Below are positions 31,063-39,760 of a DNA stretch of 64,000 nucleotides, in pieces. The stretch's first letter is position 1, and every line of letters starts with the position of its first letter. Location of the stretch: positions 29,321 through 93,320 of the forward strand of contig NZ_FZOS01000014.1 of NCBI RefSeq assembly GCF_900188165.1, written 5' to 3'. Position numbers and translations under genes: made by a program. The DNA comes from Edaphosphingomonas laterariae (GTDB taxonomy: Bacteria; Pseudomonadota; Alphaproteobacteria; Sphingomonadales; Sphingomonadaceae). The notes under the pieces were generated by a model. The model was not told the DNA's origin. It did not search any database and saw nothing but the letters and a program-made list of their open reading frames with translations.

Positions 31063-32066
31063 CGCGCCGATGCCCGCCCTTCGCGAGGCTCGGGCCGATC
31101 CGCCGTATCCGCCAGCAACCCGCCGACCCCCATCTTGGCGATCACCCCGCCATCGATCGGCAGGCCCGCCGCGATCCGTTCCAACACCAGATCGATGCCA
31201 TTACGCTTCGGGCTGCGCGCGCAGCCGGGCAAGCCGATCACAAACCGCGCGCCGATCCGCCCCAGGCACAGCAGGTTGCCCGGATCAACGGGCATGCCCA
31301 GCCGGTCGATGGTTCCACCCGCCGCCACGATGGCCGAAGGGATCACATCACGCCGGTCCACGGTGGCGGACGCACCGGCAATCAACACCACCGGCACATC
31401 CACTTGCGCCTCGATGCTAAGGGCAAGCGGACCGACATCATGCGCGCAGGCCACATCATGCACGAGGTTCGCGCCGATCCTTCCGAGCCGGGCGCGCGTC
31501 GTTGCCGCCGTTGCCGCGAACAGCTTGTCCGGCTGGCCGTGCAGCCGCGTCTGGATCAGCCCCACGGCCAGCGCGGCGAAGGCATGGACCCGGATTTGCG
31601 CGGCGCGGGCTTCCTCAACGGCCCCCGCCAGCACGTCGCCGGGCACGGCATAGGGAATGATCTTCACCGTCGCGACAACCGCGCCTGCCCGCACCGGCCG
31701 CAGCGGCCAGAGCGTCCCCAGCCCGATCGCCTCGCTCCACCCGTTCACCGCGTCCACCGCCGCCGGCTCGCAGGCAAAGAGGCCGTCGCATGTCGCGATC
31801 AGGTCGACACGGCCATGGCGGGCGGCGGACAATATCACGCCGTCGCCAGCCAGCGCCTCGGCCAGCCGGGTGGCAGCCTCGTCCTCCGCCACGTCGCCGG
31901 GCTCAAGCTGCGCCACGATCAAAGATGCGATGCCTTCCGCCGTCGCGGTGGCGAGATCGCCCGTCCCCAGCACATGGCCCTTGGGCAGGCGCCGCGCGCC
32001 GATCGACTGCCCGTGGCCGAGCAACGCGCCCTCGGCCTCCCCGGTTGGCACCGCACCGAATTTCAT
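31059..32066 (-). CDS. MoeA-like molybdopterin-binding protein
   Basis: A 335-residue protein matching the molybdopterin-binding (MoeA/MogA-type) domain found beside or fused to MocA-like transferases. Landmarks are GHGQSIGARRLPKGHVL near the N-terminus and the C-terminal GLPGCARSPKRNGID. IAGASATVDRRDVIPSAI is typical of the MoCF-binding fold. It overlaps XdhC and the nucleotidyltransferase by 4 bp on each side, so the three are made together. It probably inserts or activates molybdenum for a hydroxylase encoded elsewhere. Confidence 0.85.
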   Translation of the reverse strand: MKFGAVPTGEAEGALLGHGQSIGARRLPKGHVLGTGDLATATAEGIASLIVAQLEPGDVAEDEAATRLAEALAGDGVILSAARHGRVDLIATCDGLFACEPAAVDAVNGWSEAIGLGTLWPLRPVRAGAVVATVKIIPYAVPGDVLAGAVEEARAAQIRVHAFAALAVGLIQTRLHGQPDKLFAATAATTRARLGRIGANLVHDVACAHDVGPLALSIEAQVDVPVVLIAGASATVDRRDVIPSAIVAAGGTIDRLGMPVDPGNLLCLGRIGARFVIGLPGCARSPKRNGIDLVLERIAAGLPIDGGVIAKMGVGGLLADTADRPEPREGRASAR

Positions 32067-33001
32067 GGGCGCGCCCGCAGCCTCTCGGTCGCCTGCGCAA
32101 GGATCGACAGCGCGATTTCGGGCGGATTGGCTGCCCCGATGGCAAGTCCCGCCGGCCCGGCGATCCGCGCCAGATCATCCGTGCCGAACCCCTGCGCCCT
32201 CAGCCGTTCCAGCCGCGCCCCATGGGTGCGGCGCGATCCGAGCGCAGCGATATAGAAAGCGGGCGATCGCAGCGCCGCCGCCAGCGCCGGATCGTCCAGC
32301 TTGGGATCATGGGTCAGCGTCACGATCGCGGTCGACGCATCGGGGCGCCATTCGGCCAGTGCTTCGTCGGGCCAGCGTTCGTCCACCACCACATCCTGCC
32401 CGTCGAACGAGGTGGCGAAGCTGCCGCGTGGATCGACGATCATCGGCGCATAGCCGATCATCCGGGCCATCGGCACCAGCGCGCGCGCGATATGGACGGC
32501 GCCGACGATCATCATCCGCAACGGCGGGGCATAAATGGCCGCGAAAGCCCCGTCATCGCCCGCGCCGACCATGCTGCGCCCGCTGGCAAGATCGGTCGCC
32601 ACCTCCAGCGATGCGCCGGCGGCGCGCGCGCGGCGGATATCCGCCAGCAGCGCGGGAGGAAAATACGCCTCGTCGATCGGCTGCACGAGGATCGAAATGC
32701 GCCCGCCACAGGCGAGCCCCACCGCCCAGGCGGTCTCGTCAGCCACGCCATAATCCAGCCGGCGCGCCTCGCCACGTTCGATCACCTGTTGCGCGGTCGC
32801 GATCACATCGCCTTCCACGCAGCCACCGCTGACCGATCCGGCAAAATGGCCATCGTCGCGGATGATGGCGTGCGCGCCCTTCCGGCGCGGCGCCGAACCC
32901 CAGGTGTCGATCACGGTCGCCAGTGCCACGCGGTGCCCGGCGTCGAGCCAGCCCTGCGCGGTCGCCAGCAGCATGTCCAAATCGTCGCCCGTTCCGGCCA
33001 T
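32063..33001 (-). CDS. XdhC/CoxI family molybdoenzyme maturation protein
   Basis: A 312-residue XdhC-type protein, known in this family to bind and sulfurate the molybdenum cofactor before insertion into xanthine dehydrogenase or CO-dehydrogenase-like enzymes. The N-terminal block WGSAPRRKGAHAII and SVSGGCVEGDV match the XdhC/CoxI domain, and a C-terminal Rossmann domain begins near RMMIVGAVHIA. In most XdhC proteins this loop is GAGHVA; here a VH pair follows GA without the second glycine. No xdhA/B or coxL gene is in the window. Confidence 0.9.
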   Translation of the reverse strand: MAGTGDDLDMLLATAQGWLDAGHRVALATVIDTWGSAPRRKGAHAIIRDDGHFAGSVSGGCVEGDVIATAQQVIERGEARRLDYGVADETAWAVGLACGGRISILVQPIDEAYFPPALLADIRRARAAGASLEVATDLASGRSMVGAGDDGAFAAIYAPPLRMMIVGAVHIARALVPMARMIGYAPMIVDPRGSFATSFDGQDVVVDERWPDEALAEWRPDASTAIVTLTHDPKLDDPALAAALRSPAFYIAALGSRRTHGARLERLRAQGFGTDDLARIAGPAGLAIGAANPPEIALSILAQATERLRARP

Positions 33002-33019
33002 GTTGCCGGCCTAGCGGGT

Positions 33020-33148
33020 TTACCCCTTGATCGCCAGCCGTAGTAGCCAGGCAACGGCGCCGATCACCACGACGCTCATCACCCAGATCGCGACGAACCA
33101 GCCGATCCGTCGTGCCCAGATCGTGGCGGGGCGCTCAGTGGTCGCCAT
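33020..33148 (-). CDS. DUF2474 / CydX-like small subunit of bd oxidase
   Basis: A 42-residue single-pass membrane peptide starting MATTERPATIWARRIGW and containing one hydrophobic helix (about residues 17-38). It matches the DUF2474 type of small protein that accompanies cyanide-insensitive bd oxidases. The ATG at 33146-33148 lies inside the cydB end, overlapping it by 14 bp, with no strong ribosome site, so translation is likely coupled to cydB. By analogy with CydX it may stabilise the oxidase. Confidence 0.85.
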   Translation of the reverse strand: MATTERPATIWARRIGWFVAIWVMSVVVIGAVAWLLRLAIKG

Positions 33149-34145
33149 GGGCGTGATAGCCTTCGTCGCCAACCTTGCCGCGGAACACCCAATAGGCCCA
33201 GGCGGTGTAGCCAAGGATGACGGGGATCAGGACGACGGCACCGATCAGCATGAACATCTGGCTCGAATGCGGGGCCGCCGCCTGCCAGATCGATACGCGG
33301 CCGGGGATCACGTCCGGCCAGATCGAAATCGCCAGCCCGGCAAAGCTTAAGGCGAAGATGATCAGCGTCCACAGGAACGGCCGCCAGTCCGGTCCGCGCG
33401 CAAGCCCGCGCCGGACCATGAAAGCGGCACCCAGCACCAGCAGTGGCATCGGCACCGCGACCAGCAGGCCCGGCCAGACGAACCAGCGCTGCCAATATTG
33501 CCCTTCCAGAAACGGCGTCGCCAGGCTCACCGCCGCCAGCGCGATCAGCAGCGCCGGCAACAAGGGCCGGGCGAAGCGCCGCGCGTCCGCCTGCAATGCC
33601 CCCTCCGTCTTCCAGATCAGCCAGCCCGCGCCCAGCAGCGCATAGCCGATGACGAGGCTCGCGCCGGTCAGCAGGCTGAACCCGCTCAGCCAATCCCACC
33701 AGCCGCCCGAATATGCGCGATCATGCACCTCGATGCCCTGCAGCAGCGCGCCCAGCGTCACCCCTTGCGCGAAAGTCGCGACCAGCGATCCGGCGAAGAA
33801 GGCGAAATCCCAGAAGGCGCGGTGGTCGGGATCGCGCCAGCGAAATTCAAAGGCCACGCCGCGAAACACCAAAGCCAGCAGCATCGCGATCAGCGGTGCA
33901 TAGAGCGCCGGCAGCACGATCGCATAAGCCAGCGGGAACGCCGCCAGCAGCCCGCCACCGCCCATCACCAGCCAGGTTTCATTGCCGTCCCAGACCGGGG
34001 CGATGGCGTTCATCGCCGCGTCCCGTTCACGCCCGACCCTGAATTTCGGGAACAGGATGCCGATGCCGAGATCAAACCCGTCCATCAGCACATAAGCCGC
34101 AACCGCAATGGCGATAATCGCCGCCCAGATGATCGTCAGGTCCAT
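33135..34145 (-). CDS. cydB: Cytochrome bd-type (cyanide-insensitive) ubiquinol oxidase subunit II
   Basis: A 336-residue CydB/CioB membrane subunit with about eight or nine helices. The N-terminus MDLTIIWAAIIAIAVAAYV continues into MDGFDLGIG, the standard family signature, and FRGVAFEFRWR is also conserved. The ATG at 34143-34145 shares a base with the subunit I stop (TGATG). A GTG one codon earlier was not used. Forms a terminal oxidase with the gene just upstream. Confidence 0.94.
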   Translation of the reverse strand: MDLTIIWAAIIAIAVAAYVLMDGFDLGIGILFPKFRVGRERDAAMNAIAPVWDGNETWLVMGGGGLLAAFPLAYAIVLPALYAPLIAMLLALVFRGVAFEFRWRDPDHRAFWDFAFFAGSLVATFAQGVTLGALLQGIEVHDRAYSGGWWDWLSGFSLLTGASLVIGYALLGAGWLIWKTEGALQADARRFARPLLPALLIALAAVSLATPFLEGQYWQRWFVWPGLLVAVPMPLLVLGAAFMVRRGLARGPDWRPFLWTLIIFALSFAGLAISIWPDVIPGRVSIWQAAAPHSSQMFMLIGAVVLIPVILGYTAWAYWVFRGKVGDEGYHAHGDH

Positions 34146-35548
34146 CACTCGCCCTCCTGCACGGCCTGCGCGGGGGTGATGCCGGCGCTGCGGATCGGGG
34201 CGTGATCGGGCGCCGGCTCATGCGGCTGCGGCGCCTTGCCGGCGAGCTTGAGGATGTAGATCGTCCCCGCCGCGAACACGCTGAAATATACGATGACGAA
34301 CGCGACCAGCGATGCCCCCACCGCCGGGGCGGCCAGCGGCGACACCGCGTCGCGCGTCCGCAGCAGCCCCTGCACCACCCAGGGCTGGCGGCCCACCTCC
34401 GTCGTCACCCAGCCGGCGATCACCGCCACGAAGCCCGATGGCCCCATCACCAGCGCGAAGCGGTGCAGCCAGCGCCATTCGTGCAGCTTGCCCCGCATCC
34501 GCGCCAGCAGGCTCCACAGGCCGAGCGCCAGCATCAGGAAACCGATCGCCACCATGATGCGGAACGACCAGAAAATGATCCCCACCGGCGGCCGATCCTC
34601 CTTCGCCACCGTGTCGAGACCGGCCAATGGCGCGTTCAGGTCATGCTTCAGGATCAGCGACGAAAGCTTGGGGATTTCGATCGCGGCATGCACCGTTTCG
34701 GCCGTGCTGTCGGGAATGCCGAACAGGATCAGCGGCGCGCCGTCCGGATGGCTTTGATAATGGCCCTCCATCGCCATCACCTTCACCGGCTGATGTTCCA
34801 GCGTGTTGAGCCCGTGCATGTCCCCCGCGAAGATCTGGACGGGCGCCACCAGCGCCGCCATCCACATCGCCATCGAGAACATCGTCTTCACCTGCGGGCT
34901 GCGATCGCCCTTCAGCAGGTGCCATGCCGCCACGCCACTCACCGCCAGCGCCGTCGTCAGATAGGCGGCGATCACCGTGTGGACGAGGCGATAGGGAAAG
35001 CTGGGGTTGAAGATGATGTCCGCCCAGCCGCCGGCCGGCACGAACTGGCCGGCATCGTTGATGGTGTGGCCCACCGGGGTCTGCATCCACGAATTGGCCG
35101 AAAGGATCCAGAAGGCCGAGATGAAGGTGCCGAGCGCCACCGCGCAGGTCGCCGTGAAGTGCAGGCCCCGGCCCACCTTGTTCATACCGAACAGCATCAC
35201 GCCCAGAAAGCCCGCTTCCAGGAAGAAGGCGGTCAGCACCTCATAGGCCATCAGCGGCCCGATCACCGGCCCGGCCTTGTCGGAAAAGACCGACCAGTTG
35301 GTGCCGAACTGGTAGGACATGACGATCCCGGAAACGACGCCCATCGCGAACGCGATCGCGAATATCTTCATCCAGTAACGAAAAAGATCGAGATAATGGT
35401 CCTTGCCGGTCTTCAGCCACAATCCCTCAAGCACCGCCAAATAACTGGCCAGCCCGATGGAAAATGCGGGAAAGATGAAGTGGAAGGAAACCGTGAACGC
35501 GAACTGCGCGCGCGCCAGGATCAATGCCGTATCGCCGTCAGCCATCAT
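34145..35548 (-). CDS. cydA: Cytochrome bd-type (cyanide-insensitive) ubiquinol oxidase subunit I
   Basis: A 467-residue quinol oxidase subunit that reduces oxygen with low- and high-spin hemes. The heme-bearing N-terminal region includes RAQFAFTVSFHFIFP, and the quinol-site motif GWVTTEVGRQPW is conserved. The quinol loop is short, as in CioA of the cyanide-insensitive type, and the DUF2474 companion supports that assignment. The two adjacent ATGs at 35548 and 35545 follow a GGGGG stretch. It is divergent from the TelA gene across 146 bp. Confidence 0.93.
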   Translation of the reverse strand: MMADGDTALILARAQFAFTVSFHFIFPAFSIGLASYLAVLEGLWLKTGKDHYLDLFRYWMKIFAIAFAMGVVSGIVMSYQFGTNWSVFSDKAGPVIGPLMAYEVLTAFFLEAGFLGVMLFGMNKVGRGLHFTATCAVALGTFISAFWILSANSWMQTPVGHTINDAGQFVPAGGWADIIFNPSFPYRLVHTVIAAYLTTALAVSGVAAWHLLKGDRSPQVKTMFSMAMWMAALVAPVQIFAGDMHGLNTLEHQPVKVMAMEGHYQSHPDGAPLILFGIPDSTAETVHAAIEIPKLSSLILKHDLNAPLAGLDTVAKEDRPPVGIIFWSFRIMVAIGFLMLALGLWSLLARMRGKLHEWRWLHRFALVMGPSGFVAVIAGWVTTEVGRQPWVVQGLLRTRDAVSPLAAPAVGASLVAFVIVYFSVFAAGTIYILKLAGKAPQPHEPAPDHAPIRSAGITPAQAVQEGE

Positions 35549-35694
35549 GGCCCCCGTTTCTAGGCTGCCTCGAAATACAAGCAAATCGACAAATTGTCCA
35601 AGGCCTTCGACCAGCCGTTGGCGCGGCCGCCCACGCGCTTGAACCCGCCGCCAATCCCCTCCATCTTGCAGGCCACAGGGTTGGGAGGAACTGC

Positions 35695-36903
35695 ATGGCG
35701 ACGAACGCGACCGAAACCGAAACTGATCTGGTGCTCACCGCGCCCGAACCGGTGAAGGTCGTCCCCGCAGCGAAGGCCGCGGGCCTTGTGCCGCTGCGCG
35801 AAGAACAGCGTTCCGCGCTGGAAGAGAAAGCCGAAGCCTTCGTGGCCGAACTGGCGGCGCTCGATGCCAACAGCCCCGAATTCGGCATGAAGGTGGATCA
35901 GATCACCAATATGGGCCGGCGCGAGATCGCCGAGGCCGCCGGCCAGTCCAACCGCTTCCTCGATCGCCCCGTCAAGGCGATGGACAAGGATACCGGCGTC
36001 GGCACCGACCTCGCCGAACTGCGCCGCACGATCGAGGATCTCGACCCCGGCAAGCAGGGCAATCTGCTCGCGCCCAAGAAGCTGTTCGGGATCATCCCGT
36101 TCGGCAACAAGATGCGCAATTATTTCGACGGCTATAAATCCGCGCAGAGCCACATCTCGTCGATCCTGGCGCGCCTGGCGGGCGGCAAGGACGAACTGCT
36201 GAAGGACAATGCCGCGATCGACGTGGAACGGCAGAATCTGTGGGCCGCCATGGGGCGGCTGGAACAGATGATTCACGTCTCCAAGGCGCTCGACGCCAAG
36301 CTCGAAGCGCGCGCGATGGATCTGGAGATCGCCGATCCCGCCAAATCGAAGGCGATCCGCGAAACCGCGCTTTTCTATGTCCGCCAGCGCTCCACCGATC
36401 TGCTCACCCAGATGGCGGTGACGGTACAGGGGTATCTCGCGCTCGATCTCGTCAAGAAGAACAATGTGGAACTGGTGAAGGGCGTCGATCGTGCTTCCAC
36501 CACCACCGTCGCGGCGCTCCGCACGGCCGTCACCGTCGCGCAGGCGCTCACCAACCAGAAGCTCGTGCTGCAGCAGATCACCGCGCTCAATACCACGACG
36601 GCGGGCATGATCGAATCGACCGGCGAATTGCTGCGCACCCAGACCGGCGAAATCCACAAGCAGGCGGCCTCGTCCACCATCCCGCTCGAAACGCTGCAGC
36701 GTGCTTTCCAGAACATCTATGATACGATGGACAGCATCGACAAGTTCAAGCTGGAGGCGCTGTCCTCGATGAAGCAGACGGTCGACACGCTGAGCAATGA
36801 GGTCGAAAAATCGCGCGGTTACATCGCGCGCGCCGAAGGTGCGGCCAAGGGCCAGATCACCGGCGGCAACCAGCCCGATCCCTTCACTCCGGTGGATCGC
36901 TGA
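35695..36903 (+). CDS. Toxic anion resistance protein (TelA family)
   Basis: A 402-residue, largely helical protein of the TelA family linked to tellurite and general stress resistance. Family landmarks are the central PFGNKMRNYFDGYKSAQSHI region and long coiled-coil stretches such as LMQ..., ending with LQRAFQNIYDTMDSIDKFK. The biochemical activity is not firmly established. A GGGAGG ribosome site precedes the ATG at 35695. Its stop (TGA at 36901-36903) shares a base with the start of the next gene. Confidence 0.88.
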   Translation: MATNATETETDLVLTAPEPVKVVPAAKAAGLVPLREEQRSALEEKAEAFVAELAALDANSPEFGMKVDQITNMGRREIAEAAGQSNRFLDRPVKAMDKDTGVGTDLAELRRTIEDLDPGKQGNLLAPKKLFGIIPFGNKMRNYFDGYKSAQSHISSILARLAGGKDELLKDNAAIDVERQNLWAAMGRLEQMIHVSKALDAKLEARAMDLEIADPAKSKAIRETALFYVRQRSTDLLTQMAVTVQGYLALDLVKKNNVELVKGVDRASTTTVAALRTAVTVAQALTNQKLVLQQITALNTTTAGMIESTGELLRTQTGEIHKQAASSTIPLETLQRAFQNIYDTMDSIDKFKLEALSSMKQTVDTLSNEVEKSRGYIARAEGAAKGQITGGNQPDPFTPVDR

Positions 36904-37601
36904 TGGTCGATTCCAGCCGCGTTCTCGAACAGGCCGAAGCCATGCTCCGCCGCGTCTCGCCAGAGGCGCAGCGGATGCGGGTGCGTGCGCGCAAGCGGCG
37001 CCGGGCCGCCTTTTTCCGCCGTTTCAAGCTGGCGGTCATGGCGGCGCTGGCGGTGCTGATCGGCGCCGGCATCCTCGTCGCGCTCAACATCAGCTTCCCG
37101 GTGTTTCTGGCGGGTCTGGTCGCGATCTTCGTCGCGCTCGGCATCCTGTTCTGGCCTTCCGCGCCGGAGCCGACGGCCGACACGCTGGTGCAGAGCGAGA
37201 TCAAGGCGCTGCCGCAACAGACGGAACAGTGGCTCGAACGCCAGCGCCCGGCGCTGCCGGCCCCGGCCCAGCGGCTCGCCGACGGCATTGGCGTCCGGCT
37301 GGAAGCACTCGCCCCACAACTCGCGACGCTCGATCCGGCGACACCCGCCGCATATGAAATCCGCAAGCTGATTGGCGAGGAACTGCCCGAACTGGTCAGC
37401 GGCTATCAGCGCGTCCCGGCCTCGCTCCGGCGGGAAGAACGCAACGGCAAGTCGCCCGATCGCCAGCTCGTCGAAGGGCTGGAAGTCGTCGAAAGCGAAC
37501 TCGCCCGCATGACCGAGCAACTGGCGTCGGGCGATCTCCATCGCCTCGCCACGCAGGGCCGCTTTCTCGAGCTCAAATATCGCGGCGAAGGCGAAGGCTG
37601 A
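36903..37601 (+). CDS. Membrane protein coupled to TelA (XpaC-like context)
   Basis: A 232-residue protein with a basic N-terminus (RVRARKRRRAAFFRR) and two adjacent hydrophobic segments (about residues 42-63 and 66-85), followed by a soluble helical domain. The start overlaps the TelA stop as TGATG. In many bacteria TelA is paired with an XpaC-type membrane protein, and position and topology suggest this is the equivalent; sequence similarity alone is not clear to me. Function unknown. Confidence 0.75.
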   Translation: MVDSSRVLEQAEAMLRRVSPEAQRMRVRARKRRRAAFFRRFKLAVMAALAVLIGAGILVALNISFPVFLAGLVAIFVALGILFWPSAPEPTADTLVQSEIKALPQQTEQWLERQRPALPAPAQRLADGIGVRLEALAPQLATLDPATPAAYEIRKLIGEELPELVSGYQRVPASLRREERNGKSPDRQLVEGLEVVESELARMTEQLASGDLHRLATQGRFLELKYRGEGEG

Positions 37602-37612
37602 GCCATTCGCCG

Positions 37613-38776
37613 ATGATGACCGCTGCGATCGCCCTTCCCCGCATCCTGCGCATCGGCGGCGGCGCCTGCCGCACGGCGGGCGATGTGCTGGTTCAGCTCG
37701 GCCTGTCGCGGCCGCTGATCGTAACCGACAATTTCGTCGTCGCGCAGGGCTGGGCCGAACGGCTGCAGGCCGATCTCGCCTCCGCCGGCATCACCGCCCG
37801 CATCTTCGCCGATACCGTGCCCGATCCCACCGTGGCGTCGATCGACGCAGGGCTCGCCTGCCTGCGCCAGGCCGCGCATGATTGCGTCATCGGCTTCGGC
37901 GGCGGCAGCCCGATCGACAGCGCCAAGGCGATCGCCGTTCTCGCGGCGCACGGCGGCGCCATGGCCGATTACAAGGTGCCCCATGTGCAGGACGCACCGG
38001 GCCTGCCGGTCATCGCCATTCCCACCACCGCCGGCACCGGATCGGAAGCGACCCGCTTCACGATCATCACCGATGAAGCCAGCGACGAAAAGATGCTCTG
38101 CGCCGGGCTCGCTTACCTGCCCGTCGCCGCCCTGGTCGATTATGAGCTGACGCTGACCAAGCCGCGCCGGCTGACCGCCGATACCGGCATCGATTCGCTC
38201 ACCCATGCGATCGAGGCCTATGTCTCGCGCCGCGCCAATCCGTTCAGCGATGGCATGGCGCTCAACGCAATGCGGGCAATCGCCGCCAATCTCCGCCGCG
38301 CCTGCGCCGATCCTCTCGATCGCGCGGCGCGCGAAGCGATGATGCTGGGGGCAACGCAGGCCGGCATCGCCTTTTCCAACGCATCCGTCGCGCTGGTCCA
38401 CGGCATGAGCCGGCCGATCGGTGCGCACTTCCATGTCCCCCACGGCCTTTCCAACGCGATGCTGCTGCCCGCCGTCACCGCCTGGTCGGCGCCTGCCGCC
38501 CTTCCGCGCTATGCCGATTGCGCCCGCGCCATGGCGCTCGCCGACGACAAGGAAGGCGATCAGTCAGCCGTCGCGCGGCTCGTCGATGAACTAGCCAGGC
38601 TCAATGCCGATCTCGACGTGCCCTCCCCCGGCCAATGGGGCATCGATGCCGATCGATGGAATGCGCTGGTGCCGCTGATGTGCGAACAGGCACTCGCCTC
38701 CGGTTCCCCCGCCAACAATCCGCGCGTGCCAAATGCGGCCGAAATGGCGGAGCTCTACGCCCGCGCCTGGGGCTGA
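37613..38776 (+). CDS. Iron-containing alcohol dehydrogenase
   Basis: A 387-residue group III alcohol dehydrogenase. The NAD loop is GFGGGSPIDSAKA and TTAGTGSEAT follows. Metal ligands are visible as Asp194 and His198 in DSLTHAIEA, His263 in HGMSRPIGAHFHVPHG and His277 at the end of the same block. All four are present, so it should be active. The start ATGATG at 37613 follows the TelA partner by 11 bp. Substrate unknown; it may be co-transcribed with the TelA pair or only adjacent. Confidence 0.93.
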   Translation: MMTAAIALPRILRIGGGACRTAGDVLVQLGLSRPLIVTDNFVVAQGWAERLQADLASAGITARIFADTVPDPTVASIDAGLACLRQAAHDCVIGFGGGSPIDSAKAIAVLAAHGGAMADYKVPHVQDAPGLPVIAIPTTAGTGSEATRFTIITDEASDEKMLCAGLAYLPVAALVDYELTLTKPRRLTADTGIDSLTHAIEAYVSRRANPFSDGMALNAMRAIAANLRRACADPLDRAAREAMMLGATQAGIAFSNASVALVHGMSRPIGAHFHVPHGLSNAMLLPAVTAWSAPAALPRYADCARAMALADDKEGDQSAVARLVDELARLNADLDVPSPGQWGIDADRWNALVPLMCEQALASGSPANNPRVPNAAEMAELYARAWG

Positions 38777-38869
38777 GGTGACGATGGTCTGACCACGATG
38801 ATGGTCGGCGGAGCTGCCCCAAGCGGGAACTTCCCTGTCCATCGCACGCTCTTTGCGCGGAGGCTCAGG

Positions 38870-39760
38870 ATGGCGGCACGCGCATATTGGCAGGGCCAGA
38901 TTCGTCTGGCGCTCGTATCGATCCCGGTGGAAATCTACCCCGCCACACGATCCGGCGCGGCGATTTCGTTCCGCCAGATCCACGAACCGACGGGTAAGCC
39001 GATCCGTTACGAGAAGGTGGTGGCGGGCGTCGGCCCCGTCGATCGCGACGAGATCCTGAAGGGCTACGAGATTTCCAAGGGCAATTATGTCCTTCTGGAA
39101 GACGAGGAAATCGAAGCGGTGAAGATCGAGAGCCGCAAGACGCTGGATCTCGTCCAGTTCGTCGAGGCCGATGCGATCGACGTGCTTTATTATGAAAAGC
39201 CCTATTTCGTCCTGCCCGCCGACGATCTGGCCGAAGAAGCCTATGCCGTGCTGCGCGATGCCTTGCGGGAAACGAAGAAAGTGGGGCTGGGCCAGCTTTC
39301 GGTGCGCGGGCGCGAGCAGCTGGTATCGCTGAAGCCGTGCGGGCGCGGGCTGGTGCTGGAGGTGCTGCGCTATGCCGATGAGGTGACGCGCGCGCAGACC
39401 TATTTCCGCGCCCTGCCCGACGCGCAGGCCGACGCCGACATGCTCGATCTTGCCCGCACGATCATCGACAAGAAGACCGCCCCCTTCAAGCCGGAGGAAT
39501 TTCACGACCGCTATGTCGATGCGCTCCACCGCCTGATCGACAAGAAGAAAAAGGCCAAAGGCAAGCGCGTCATCGAGGATGTCGAGGAACCGGCAAGCCC
39601 CCGCGGCGGCAATGTCATCGACCTGATGGCCGCGCTCAAGAAATCGGTTGGCGATGGTGGCAGCCGATCGGCGGCGAAGAAGCCGACGGCCGGCAAGTCG
39701 CCCGCATCCGCTACCAAGGCGACGGCGAAGCGGCAGCCAGCGAAGCGCCGGACGGCCTGA
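38870..39760 (+). CDS. ku: Non-homologous end-joining protein Ku
   Basis: A 296-residue bacterial Ku, which forms a homodimer that encircles broken DNA ends. The start MAARAYWQGQIRLALVSIP is the standard family N-terminus, and the conserved beta-barrel runs to about residue 250. The C-terminal tail is rich in Lys and Ala (KKPTAGKSPASATKATAKR), as in other Ku proteins where it aids DNA binding. CGGAGG precedes the ATG at 38870. Its stop overlaps the ligD start (TGATG). Confidence 0.96.
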   Translation: MAARAYWQGQIRLALVSIPVEIYPATRSGAAISFRQIHEPTGKPIRYEKVVAGVGPVDRDEILKGYEISKGNYVLLEDEEIEAVKIESRKTLDLVQFVEADAIDVLYYEKPYFVLPADDLAEEAYAVLRDALRETKKVGLGQLSVRGREQLVSLKPCGRGLVLEVLRYADEVTRAQTYFRALPDAQADADMLDLARTIIDKKTAPFKPEEFHDRYVDALHRLIDKKKKAKGKRVIEDVEEPASPRGGNVIDLMAALKKSVGDGGSRSAAKKPTAGKSPASATKATAKRQPAKRRTA

